NCBI GenBank assembly: GCA_944383945.1
Contig: CALWRL010000015.1
Coordinates: forward strand, 1-12,442
DNA: 12,442 nt
Source of the DNA: an uncultured Clostridia bacterium
Lineage (GTDB): Bacteria > Bacillota > Clostridia > Christensenellales > UBA1242
Direction: 5' to 3'
Each line of letters opens with the position of its first letter. Position 1 is the first letter of the stretch. Positions 6,885 to 12,442 of this stretch are shown here, in pieces. The translations under genes were made by a program, and so were the position numbers. Below the pieces are notes generated by a model. The model was not told where the DNA came from and made no database searches. It was given only the letters and a program-made list of their open reading frames with translations.

Positions 6885-6897
6885 TTAGGAGAAAAAT

Positions 6898-8328
6898 ATG
6901 GCAAAGAATTTCGTTGAAAAAATAACAGATATGGATTTAGATTTCCCTCAATGGTACACCGATGTTGTTACAAAAACAGACCTTGTAGATTATGGTCCTG
7001 TTAAAGGAACAATGGTTATAAAACCTTATGGTTATGAAATTTGGGAAAACATTCAAAAATTTTTGAATGATGAATTTAAAAAGAAAGGTGTTAAAAACGC
7101 ATACTTTCCTATGTTTATTCCAGAAAGCTATTTAAAGCGCGAGGCAGAACATGTTGAAGGTTTTGCTCCGGAGGTTGTCGTTGTTACATATGCTGGTGGC
7201 AAGGAGTTGGAAGAAAAACTTGTTGTTAGACCAACAAGTGAAACTATAATTTGCGAAATGTACGCTAAATGGATTAAAAGTTACAGGGATTTACCTGTTA
7301 AGATGAATCAATGGTGTAATGTTGTTAGATGGGAAAAATCAACTCGTCCATTTTTAAGAACAAGCGAATTTCTTTGGCAAGAGGGTCACACAGTTTATTC
7401 ATCACATGAAGAGGCAAAAAATGATGCTGTAGAAATGCTTAATGTATATAAAAAACTTGGCGAAGACTGTTTGGCAATTCCTTTTTTCACAGGTAAAAAA
7501 ACTGAAAGCGAAAAATTTCCTGGTGCGGAAGACACTTTTACAATAGAAGCAATGATGCATGATGGAAAAAGCTTGCAATCTGGAACAACACACGATTTAG
7601 GACAAAAGTTTGCAAAGGCCTTTAACATTAAGTTTTTAAATAAAAATGGCGAACTAGAACATGGCTATTCAACATCTTGGGGTGTTTCAACAAGACTTAT
7701 AGGGGCGATTATCATGGTTCATGGTGATAATCGTGGTTTAGTTTTGCCACCACGTGTTGCACCTATTCAAGCTGTTATTGTTCCAATTGGAGCAGGAAAT
7801 GAAAAAGTTGAAAGTGTTGTTAATTCAATTGAAAAAGACCTTTTAAATAAAGGTGTTAGATGCATGGTTGACAGAAGCGAAAATTCTCCTGGTTGGAAAT
7901 TTAATCAATGGGAAATGAAAGGTGTTCCTGTTAGAATTGAAGTTGGGCCAAGAGATGTTGAACAAGGCGCTTTAACTCTTTTTAGAAGAGATACATTGGA
8001 AAAGCAAACTTGCGATATTAATTCTGCAAATGAAACTGTTATTAATTTGCTTGATGAAATTCATAAATCTATGTTTGAAAAAGCATTAAAATTTAGAGAT
8101 GAGCGAATTGAAAAGGCAGAAAGTTTGCCTGAAATTTTGAATGTTGTTGATAACAAAAAGTTTGCAAGAGTTAATATATGCAGTGATGAAAATTGTTGTT
8201 TAAAGGTTAAAGAAGAAACTGGAGCAACTTCTAGAATGATTGAAAATGAAAATCTTGAAGATGGTCATGTTTGTGCTATCTGTGGCGCAAAAGCAACAAG
8301 AACAGTTCTTTTTGCAAGGTCTTATTAA
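6898..8328 (+). CDS. proS: Prolyl-tRNA synthetase, archaeal/eukaryotic-type (short form)
   Basis: Class II aminoacyl-tRNA synthetase that charges tRNA-Pro. The 476 residues fit the compact form found in Thermus, many Clostridia, archaea and eukaryotes, without the inserted editing domain of the E. coli type. Visible motifs are FPMFIPES (motif 1 area, about 71-78), RPTSET (about 111-116), motif 2 RWEKSTRPFLRTSEF with WQEGHT (about 143-165), and GYSTSWGVSTR (about 255-265) leading to the motif 3 HGDNRGLVLPPR. The anticodon-binding domain follows with AVIVPIG. The C-terminal zinc-type domain has Cys428, Cys433, Cys434, Cys459 and Cys462, and the chain ends in Tyr, as is usual for this form. AGGAGA lies 6 nt before the ATG. 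The 64-nt leader gap is far too short for a T-box riboswitch. Confidence 0.97.
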   Translation: MAKNFVEKITDMDLDFPQWYTDVVTKTDLVDYGPVKGTMVIKPYGYEIWENIQKFLNDEFKKKGVKNAYFPMFIPESYLKREAEHVEGFAPEVVVVTYAGGKELEEKLVVRPTSETIICEMYAKWIKSYRDLPVKMNQWCNVVRWEKSTRPFLRTSEFLWQEGHTVYSSHEEAKNDAVEMLNVYKKLGEDCLAIPFFTGKKTESEKFPGAEDTFTIEAMMHDGKSLQSGTTHDLGQKFAKAFNIKFLNKNGELEHGYSTSWGVSTRLIGAIIMVHGDNRGLVLPPRVAPIQAVIVPIGAGNEKVESVVNSIEKDLLNKGVRCMVDRSENSPGWKFNQWEMKGVPVRIEVGPRDVEQGALTLFRRDTLEKQTCDINSANETVINLLDEIHKSMFEKALKFRDERIEKAESLPEILNVVDNKKFARVNICSDENCCLKVKEETGATSRMIENENLEDGHVCAICGAKATRTVLFARSY

Positions 8329-8411
8329 TAGTTAGTTATTCCTTTTCTTTTAAAGTTTTGTTTGTTTGTATATTTTTTCTTAAATAATTTTTGAAAAACT
8401 ATAAAAAAGAC
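8329..8411. other. AT-rich gap after proS with no clear terminator
   Basis: This stretch after the proS stop is T-rich and then A-rich. I see no compact hairpin followed by a T tract. The best pairing is AGTTTT with AAAACT across about 40 nt, which is not a credible terminator. The downstream promoter at 8412 nevertheless implies that a new transcript begins here. No reading frame of note is present. Confidence 0.5.
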
Positions 8412-8440
8412 TTGTGTTTGTTTTAAAAGTGTGCTATCAT
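8412..8440 (+). promoter_or_regulatory. Extended -10 promoter of ylxM-ffh
   Basis: TTGTGT at 8412-8417 and TATCAT at 8435-8440 are separated by 17 nt. TGC directly precedes the -10, so this is an extended -10 element. A start at about 8446-8449 would give a leader of only 16-19 nt before the ATG at 8465. The match at -35, spacing and extended -10 together makes this a better candidate than most in the window. Confidence 0.65.
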
Positions 8441-8462
8441 TGTAAAGCAAAAGGGCTTTACA
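8441..8462. promoter_or_regulatory. Perfect palindrome over the ylxM start site (candidate operator)
   Basis: TGTAAAGC (8441-8448) and GCTTTACA (8455-8462) are exact reverse complements around a 6-nt centre AAAAGG. The dyad begins immediately after the -10 hexamer, covers the predicted transcription start, and its centre overlaps the AAAAGGG ribosome site (8449-8455) of ylxM. That placement suits a repressor site. As RNA it could put the ribosome site in a hairpin loop, but only if transcription starts upstream of 8441. Confidence 0.55.
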
Positions 8463-8464
8463 TT

Positions 8465-8731
8465 ATGGTTGAAATTGAAAAAACTGTTTATTATGGTAAT
8501 CTTTTCACTTTATATGGAAAGCTTTTAAGTCCTGTCCAACAAAAGTTTTTAAGCGATTATTATGAAAATGATTTTACTCTTAGTGAAATTGCTGAAAACA
8601 ACAATGTTTCTAGACAAGCAGTTTATGATGCAGTAGTTAAGGCGCAACAAAAACTAGTTTCTATTGAAAAAAAAGTTGGGGCGTATGAACAAATAAAAGC
8701 ATTAAAGGAAAAATTAAATGGCATTTTTTGA
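8465..8731 (+). CDS. ylxM: YlxM/p13-type SRP-associated helix-turn-helix protein
   Basis: Small protein encoded next to ffh in many Firmicutes; in streptococci YlxM interacts with the SRP and stimulates its GTPase cycle. I use the ATG at 8465, preceded by AAAAGGG at 9-nt spacing. A TTG 51 nt upstream is in frame but overlaps the promoter and adds a non-family N-terminus. The 88 residues contain the family segment LFTLYGKLLSPVQQKFLSDYY, then the helix-turn-helix LSEIAENNNVSRQAVYDAV at about 40-58 (sigma-70 region 4-like), and a lysine-rich C-terminal helix. Family members are usually about 105-115 residues, so this is a short version. It overlaps ffh by 14 nt, implying coupled translation. Confidence 0.92.
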   Translation: MVEIEKTVYYGNLFTLYGKLLSPVQQKFLSDYYENDFTLSEIAENNNVSRQAVYDAVVKAQQKLVSIEKKVGAYEQIKALKEKLNGIF

Positions 8732-10025
8732 AAATTTAAGTGAAAAATTAAATCATGCTTTTAGTAAAATTGTTAACAGAGGCAAGTTGACATCTTTAGA
8801 AATAAAAGAAGCCATGAGAGATGTTAAAATGGCTCTTTTAGAAGCGGATGTTAACTATCTTGTTGTTAAAAATTTTATTAATAATGTTTCCGAAAAAGCA
8901 ATGGGCGATGAAGTTTTAAAAAGCTTAACGCCAGCTCAAACAGTTATTAAAATTGTTAGAGATGAACTTGTTAATTTAATGGGAAGCACAAACCAAAAGC
9001 TTGAAATAAGCTCGAAACCGCCAACTGTTATTATGATGTGTGGGTTGCAAGGGGCAGGAAAAACAACAATGTGTGGGAAACTTGCGGTTTACCTTAAAAA
9101 AAGCGGGAAAAAACCATTGTTAGTTGCTTGCGATATATACCGTCCTGCGGCTATTGAACAATTAAAAATTGTTAGTAAACAAGCAGGTGCAACAGTTTTT
9201 GAAAAGGGAACTATAAACCCTGTTAAAATTGCAAAAGAAGCTATTGATTTTGCTAAAAAACAAGGATTTGACACTGTAATTTTAGACACTGCTGGAAGGC
9301 TCCATATTGATGAACAATTAATGAAAGAGCTTGAAGAAATTAAAAAGGAAGTTAATCCAACAGAAATTTTGTTAACTGTTGATGCAATGATAGGACAAGA
9401 TGCGGTTAACACGGCTGAGGAATTTAACAAAAGGCTTGAAATAACTGGTGTTATTTTAACTAAATTAGATGGAGACACTAGAGGCGGCGCTGCGTTATCG
9501 ATAAAAGCAATAACAGGAAAACCAATTAAATTTTCTGGAGTTGGTGAAAAACTTGGAGATTTAGAACCTTTCTATCCAGATAGAATTGCAAGCAGAATTC
9601 TTGGAATGGGAGATGTTTTAACACTTATTGAAAGGGCAGAGTCTGCTATTTCTGAAGAGCAAGCAAAAGAACTTGAAAAAAAGTTTAGACAGAATAAATT
9701 TGATTTTGAAGATTACCTAGTCCAGATGGAAAATTTAAAAAAAATGGGTAATTTGAAAGACCTTCTTGGAATGATTCCTGGGCTAGGTTCAAAAGTTAAA
9801 GCCATCAATATTGATGAAAAGCAACTTTTAAGGCAAAAGGCAATAATTCAATCGATGACACCTTATGAAAGGAGAAATCCGGAAGTTATTAAAGCTAGTC
9901 AGAGAAAAAGAATTGCTGAAGGCAGTGGAACAGGAATTCAAGATGTTAATCAGTTATTAAAACAACTTGAAAAAAGCAAGGAAATGATGAAACAAATTAA
10001 AAATAAAAAAGGTTTTGGTTTTTAA
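8718..10025 (+). CDS. ffh: Signal recognition particle GTPase Ffh
   Basis: Protein subunit of the SRP, which binds signal sequences on nascent membrane proteins and delivers ribosomes to FtsY at the membrane. The 435 residues hold the N domain (1 to about 90) and the G domain, with P-loop GLQGAGKTT at about 109-117, DTAGR at about 190-194, TKLDGDTRGG at about 248-257 and the GxGEK segment. The M domain follows (about 300-435). The RNA-binding part contains MTPYERRNPEVIKASQRKRIAEGSG (about residues 379-403; key residues the Thr-Pro, Glu-Arg and the Arg-Lys-Arg-Ile-Ala-Gly-Ser-Gly loop). The C-terminal tail is short and ends in KKGFGF. AAAGGA lies 8 nt before the ATG inside ylxM. The SRP RNA gene is not in the window. 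Confidence 0.97.
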   Translation: MAFFENLSEKLNHAFSKIVNRGKLTSLEIKEAMRDVKMALLEADVNYLVVKNFINNVSEKAMGDEVLKSLTPAQTVIKIVRDELVNLMGSTNQKLEISSKPPTVIMMCGLQGAGKTTMCGKLAVYLKKSGKKPLLVACDIYRPAAIEQLKIVSKQAGATVFEKGTINPVKIAKEAIDFAKKQGFDTVILDTAGRLHIDEQLMKELEEIKKEVNPTEILLTVDAMIGQDAVNTAEEFNKRLEITGVILTKLDGDTRGGAALSIKAITGKPIKFSGVGEKLGDLEPFYPDRIASRILGMGDVLTLIERAESAISEEQAKELEKKFRQNKFDFEDYLVQMENLKKMGNLKDLLGMIPGLGSKVKAINIDEKQLLRQKAIIQSMTPYERRNPEVIKASQRKRIAEGSGTGIQDVNQLLKQLEKSKEMMKQIKNKKGFGF

Positions 10026-10104
10026 TTACAATTTTAAACCAAAAATTAGTGCGGTATTACATTCGAAAGAATTTAATATAAAAAAATATAAACAGGAGGA
10101 AAAA

Positions 10105-10356
10105 ATGGCAGTTAAAATTCGTTTAACAAGATTAGGAGATAAAAAATCACCATTCTATCGTGTGATTGTTGCTGATTCTCGTTCACCAAGAGATGGAAGA
10201 TTTATCGATGTTATTGGAACATATAATCCACTTGTTGACCCTGCAGAAATTAAAATTGATGCAGACAAAGCAAAAAAATGGATTGCTAATGGCGCTCAAC
10301 CAACTGATACAGCTAAAGCATTGCTTGTTAAGTCTGGAATAATTGAAAAGAAATAA
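10105..10356 (+). CDS. rpsP: 30S ribosomal protein S16
   Basis: Small-subunit protein that binds the 5' domain of 16S rRNA and aids 30S assembly. The start is the ATG at 10105, with AGGAGG at 10094-10099. An in-frame ATG 90 nt upstream overlaps ffh and adds non-family sequence. The 83 residues begin MAVKIRLTRLGDKKSPFYRVIVADSR, with key residues the Arg-Leu-x-Arg-x-Gly-Lys core and the Pro-Phe-Tyr-Arg motif. They continue with SPRDGRFIDVIGTYNP, and the end WIANGAQPTDTAKALLVKSG is typical. It heads the conserved rpsP-khpA-rimM block and is separated from ffh by 79 nt. Confidence 0.97.
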   Translation: MAVKIRLTRLGDKKSPFYRVIVADSRSPRDGRFIDVIGTYNPLVDPAEIKIDADKAKKWIANGAQPTDTAKALLVKSGIIEKK

Positions 10357-10365
10357 GGAGATAAA

Positions 10366-10599
10366 ATGAAAGATATTGTTGAATACATCGTTAAAGCTCT
10401 TTGTGAATTTCCAGAAGAAGTTGAAATAAAAACCGAAGCTGATAGAGGGGTTGAAATAATAAAAATTTCTGTTGCTCCTAGCGACATGGGAAAAGTAATT
10501 GGAAGAAACGGAAAAATTGCAACAAGCATAAGAACAATTGTTAAATCTCTCTCTAACAAACATCACAAAAAAGTTATTGTAAAGATTGAAGAAAATTAA
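10366..10599 (+). CDS. khpA: KH-domain RNA-binding protein KhpA (YlqC)
   Basis: Small single KH-domain protein. In streptococci and other Firmicutes it pairs with KhpB (Jag/EloR) to bind RNAs linked to cell elongation and division; that partner gene is not in this window. The 77 residues carry the KH core MGKVIGRNGKIATSIRTIV at about 43-61, with the GxxG loop as GRNG. An N-terminal strand-helix with EFPEEVEI and a terminal strand KKVIVKIEE flank it. AAGGAGA precedes the ATG, 9 nt after rpsP. The stop overlaps the rimM start by one base (TAATG). Confidence 0.95.
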   Translation: MKDIVEYIVKALCEFPEEVEIKTEADRGVEIIKISVAPSDMGKVIGRNGKIATSIRTIVKSLSNKHHKKVIVKIEEN

Positions 10600-11084
10600 T
10601 GATTGAAATTGGTAGAATAGTTAAACCACAAGGAATAAAAGGCGAAGTTAAGGTTTTGTCAGACTGCGAAAAAAATCGTTTGGCAAATCTTTCTCGTGTT
10701 TTTATTTCCGAAAAAGAATTTAAGGTTGATTCAATATCTATAAGAGATGCTGTTTATCTCAAATTAAATGGTGTTGATGATAGGAATGAAGCAGAGCTTT
10801 TGCGTGGAGAAGCTGTTTTTGCTCTAAAAGAAGAACTTGTTCCACTTAAAGATAATGAGTTTTATTTTGAAGATTTAATAGGCTCTAAAGTTCTAGATGA
10901 AAATAATATAGAAATTGGCGAGATTGAAGATATAGAGCAGTATGGCGCAGCAGATGTTATTGTTATTAGAGAAAGAAACATGTTATTTTCAGTTCCATTT
11001 TTAGATTCAATTTTTATTAAAATTGGAAATGGAAATGTTAATGTTTTAAAAGAAGAATATGATAATCTTAAAATCAATGGTTAA
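10599..11084 (+). CDS. rimM: Ribosome maturation factor RimM
   Basis: Assembly factor for the 30S head; it binds S19 and helps 16S rRNA maturation. The 161 residues are slightly short of the usual 165-180. The N-terminal RimM domain shows IGRIVKPQGIKGEVKV (about 4-19) and the conserved LKLNGVDDRNEAELLRGEAVF. The C-terminal PRC-barrel starts at about EFYFEDLIGSKVLD and includes YGAADVIVI and the LFSVPFLDSIFIKI strand pair. It starts inside the khpA stop codon (TAATG) with only a weak GAAGA upstream, so translation probably depends on coupling. Unlike the common rimM-trmD-rplS order, a terminator and an unrelated gene follow. Confidence 0.95.
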   Translation: MIEIGRIVKPQGIKGEVKVLSDCEKNRLANLSRVFISEKEFKVDSISIRDAVYLKLNGVDDRNEAELLRGEAVFALKEELVPLKDNEFYFEDLIGSKVLDENNIEIGEIEDIEQYGAADVIVIRERNMLFSVPFLDSIFIKIGNGNVNVLKEEYDNLKING

Positions 11085-11120
11085 TTATCACATTATTCTA
11101 ATTAATTTAAGTTAAAATTT

Positions 11121-11147
11121 AAAGTAGCATTTGCTACTTTTTTTTTA
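11121..11147 (+). terminator. Intrinsic terminator after rimM
   Basis: AAAGTAGC (11121-11128) pairs perfectly with GCTACTTT (11133-11140) over a 4-nt ATTT loop, and the stem runs into an unbroken T tract at 11138-11146. It ends the transcript that probably begins at the ylxM promoter. Confidence 0.9.
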
Positions 11148-11155
11148 TAAAATAA

Positions 11156-11184
11156 TTGCACTACAGAATTATATATGGTAATAT
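11156..11184 (+). promoter_or_regulatory. Extended -10 promoter of the DnaD-like gene
   Basis: TTGCAC at 11156-11161 and TAATAT at 11179-11184 are 17 nt apart, and TGG precedes the -10 as an extended -10 element. It lies directly after the rimM terminator and 30 nt before the next ATG. Both hexamers, spacing and position agree. Confidence 0.7.
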
Positions 11185-11214
11185 GTAATCATACGCAAAG
11201 ATAAGAGGTTTGTA

Positions 11215-12442
11215 ATGAGTTTTTGCAAGTTTTCATCTCAAAGCATTATTAATAATAAAACAGAAGTTGATAACATTTTTATCAACGATTTTTTGCCTTA
11301 TGCTCCTGATAATGCTGTTAAAGTTTATCTTTATGGTTTATATAAATGCAACAGCTCTTCTTCCTACGACAACACATTAGAAAGCTTTGCAAAGGTTTTA
11401 AAAATTTCTGAAGAAGAAATTTTAGATATTTACAAGTTTTGGGAAAACGAAGGTCTTGTTCAGGTTATTAATTCAATTCCTGTTGAAATAAGATATATGC
11501 CATTAAAAAATGTTATTAATAACACAAAAAAATACAACCTTTCAAAATATGGAAACTTCTCAGACAAGGCACAGGAAATTATTGAAGGGAGAATGATTAG
11601 CCCTAATGAATATAGTGAGTATTTTGACACCATTGAAACATTTCATATAGAACCAGAAGCATTTTTAATGATTATGAAATATTGTGTTAACACAAAAGGT
11701 GGAACAGTTGGTTATCCATACATTGTTGCAGTTGCTAAAAATTGGGCTTATGATGGGGTTAAAACTGTTTCTGATGTTGAGGAAAGGCTTATTTCATATG
11801 AAAGAAACAGTGAGGAATTAAAACAAATTTATAAACAACTTGGAATTAAACATATCTCAACTATTGAAGAAAAAGAGTTGTATTTGAAATGGACAAAAGA
11901 ATTTGGCTTTGAAACAGGCTTTATTATTGAAGCAATAAAGATGAATAAAAAACCTGGTGGAAAAATTAGTTTTGCAAAGCTTGATGAAATTTTGTTTAGT
12001 TATTATGAAATGAAAATCTCAACAATTGCAGAAATTGAAGCTTATGAAACAAATAAAGAAAAACTTTTTAAGTTTGCAAAAAAGATTTCTAAAGAACTTG
12101 GATTGTACTATGAAAGCGTTGAAAAAATTGTTGAATCTTACATTTCAAAATGGCTTTCAATGGGCTTTAGTGAAGAAGCAATTTTAAACATAGCACAGTA
12201 TTGTTTTACATGTTCAATTCGAACATTTGAAGGAATGAACAACGTTATTAAAAAGTTTTATAAATTAGGGCTATTAACAGAAAGCAGTTTACAAAAATAT
12301 TTTCAACAAATTTTAAAAGAAGATGAAGAAATTAAAGAACTACTTTCCATTATGGGTGTAGACAGGCAGGTTAATAGTTTTGACAGAGAATTTTACAAGA
12401 ATTGGAAATATAATTGGAACATCTCGGAAGATTTAATTAAAG
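11215..12442 (+). CDS. DnaD-domain protein, multi-repeat (3' end outside the window)
   Basis: My translation gives 409 residues before the window edge, with no stop. Residues 19-90 look like the N-terminal DnaD winged-helix domain: VDNIFINDFLPYAPDNAVKV, then ESFAKVLKISEEEILDIYKFWENEG (about 57-81; key residues the Leu-Ser-Glu-Glu and the Trp-Glu-Asn-Glu-Gly). A DnaD C-terminal-type domain follows at about 130-190, ending in YIVAVAKNW (169-177), a Y-x3-hydrophobic-x3-W motif as expected. Two more helical segments, at about 222-270 and 305-350, have a similar helix pattern but degenerate motifs, and a fourth may begin at about 385. Proteins of the DnaD/DnaB group act in replication initiation and helicase loading in Firmicutes. 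AAGAGG lies 6 nt before the ATG. The exact paralogue cannot be decided from this fragment. Confidence 0.82.
   Translation, partial: MSFCKFSSQSIINNKTEVDNIFINDFLPYAPDNAVKVYLYGLYKCNSSSSYDNTLESFAKVLKISEEEILDIYKFWENEGLVQVINSIPVEIRYMPLKNVINNTKKYNLSKYGNFSDKAQEIIEGRMISPNEYSEYFDTIETFHIEPEAFLMIMKYCVNTKGGTVGYPYIVAVAKNWAYDGVKTVSDVEERLISYERNSEELKQIYKQLGIKHISTIEEKELYLKWTKEFGFETGFIIEAIKMNKKPGGKISFAKLDEILFSYYEMKISTIAEIEAYETNKEKLFKFAKKISKELGLYYESVEKIVESYISKWLSMGFSEEAILNIAQYCFTCSIRTFEGMNNVIKKFYKLGLLTESSLQKYFQQILKEDEEIKELLSIMGVDRQVNSFDREFYKNWKYNWNISEDLIK

Noticed and set aside
6834..6897. Possible T-box leader for proS
   Set aside because: The gap is only 64 nt, with no T-box sequence, specifier stem or terminator.
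7395..7628. Minus-strand open frames opposite proS
   Set aside because: These are shadows of a well-conserved synthetase gene with no independent coding signal.
8414..8464. Upstream in-frame TTG for ylxM
   Set aside because: It lies inside the -35 region of the promoter and adds residues unlike known YlxM; the ATG at 8465 gives the family N-terminus.
10015..10104. Upstream in-frame start for rpsP
   Set aside because: It overlaps ffh and precedes the invariant MAVKIRL-type beginning; the strong AGGAGG points to 10105.
10026..10104. Possible separate promoter for rpsP
   Set aside because: TATAAA at 10077 and 10087 and TACAAT at 10027 each lack a -35 at normal spacing; they are probably chance matches in AT-rich DNA.
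1..12442. CRISPR arrays, insertion sequences, tRNA or rRNA genes, recoded TGA codons
   Set aside because: No regularly spaced repeats, no transposase-like frame and no cloverleaf were seen. TGA ends several genes and Trp uses TGG, so the code is standard.

Overview
The window comes from the chromosome of an AT-rich, low-GC Gram-positive bacterium, most likely an endospore-forming member of the Clostridia. The evidence is a nearly complete spoIIIA sporulation operon, a YqhY/Asp23-NusB-XseA-XseB block, YlxM-Ffh, RpsP-KhpA-RimM and a DnaD-type protein. Shine-Dalgarno sites are strong, A/T dominates at third codon positions, and TGA is used as a normal stop codon, so this is not a Mollicute code. 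Every gene is on the + strand and no RNA gene was seen.

Layout. Positions 1-4511 hold spoIIIAA (5' end cut off by the window) through spoIIIAH, a tightly packed eight-gene operon closed by an intrinsic terminator at about 4532-4560. It encodes the mother-cell half of the channel that joins mother cell and forespore. Positions 4618-6833 hold a likely promoter, an Asp23/Gls24-family gene (yqhY type), nusB, xseA and xseB. proS (6898-8328) follows after a 64-nt gap that contains an imperfect 23-nt direct repeat. From 8412 there is a good extended -10 promoter whose predicted start point lies in a perfect 8+8 bp palindrome, then ylxM and ffh overlapping by 14 nt, rpsP, khpA and rimM. A terminator lies at about 11121-11147. 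A further extended -10 promoter (11156-11184) drives a DnaD-domain gene that runs off the right edge.

How the genes fit together. The left third is sporulation-specific. The rest is housekeeping: transcription antitermination (NusB), DNA repair exonuclease VII (XseAB), proline charging (ProS), SRP targeting (YlxM-Ffh), 30S ribosome protein and maturation (RpsP, RimM), RNA binding (KhpA) and probably replication initiation (DnaD-like). Compared with the familiar Bacillus layout, accB/accC and folD are absent from the nusB-xseA stretch, and trmD/rplS do not follow rimM.

I found no convincing undescribed multi-gene system. The items most worth a second look are the palindrome over the ylxM-ffh start site, the repeat between xseB and proS, the shortened XseA, and the repeated DnaD-like architecture of the last gene.
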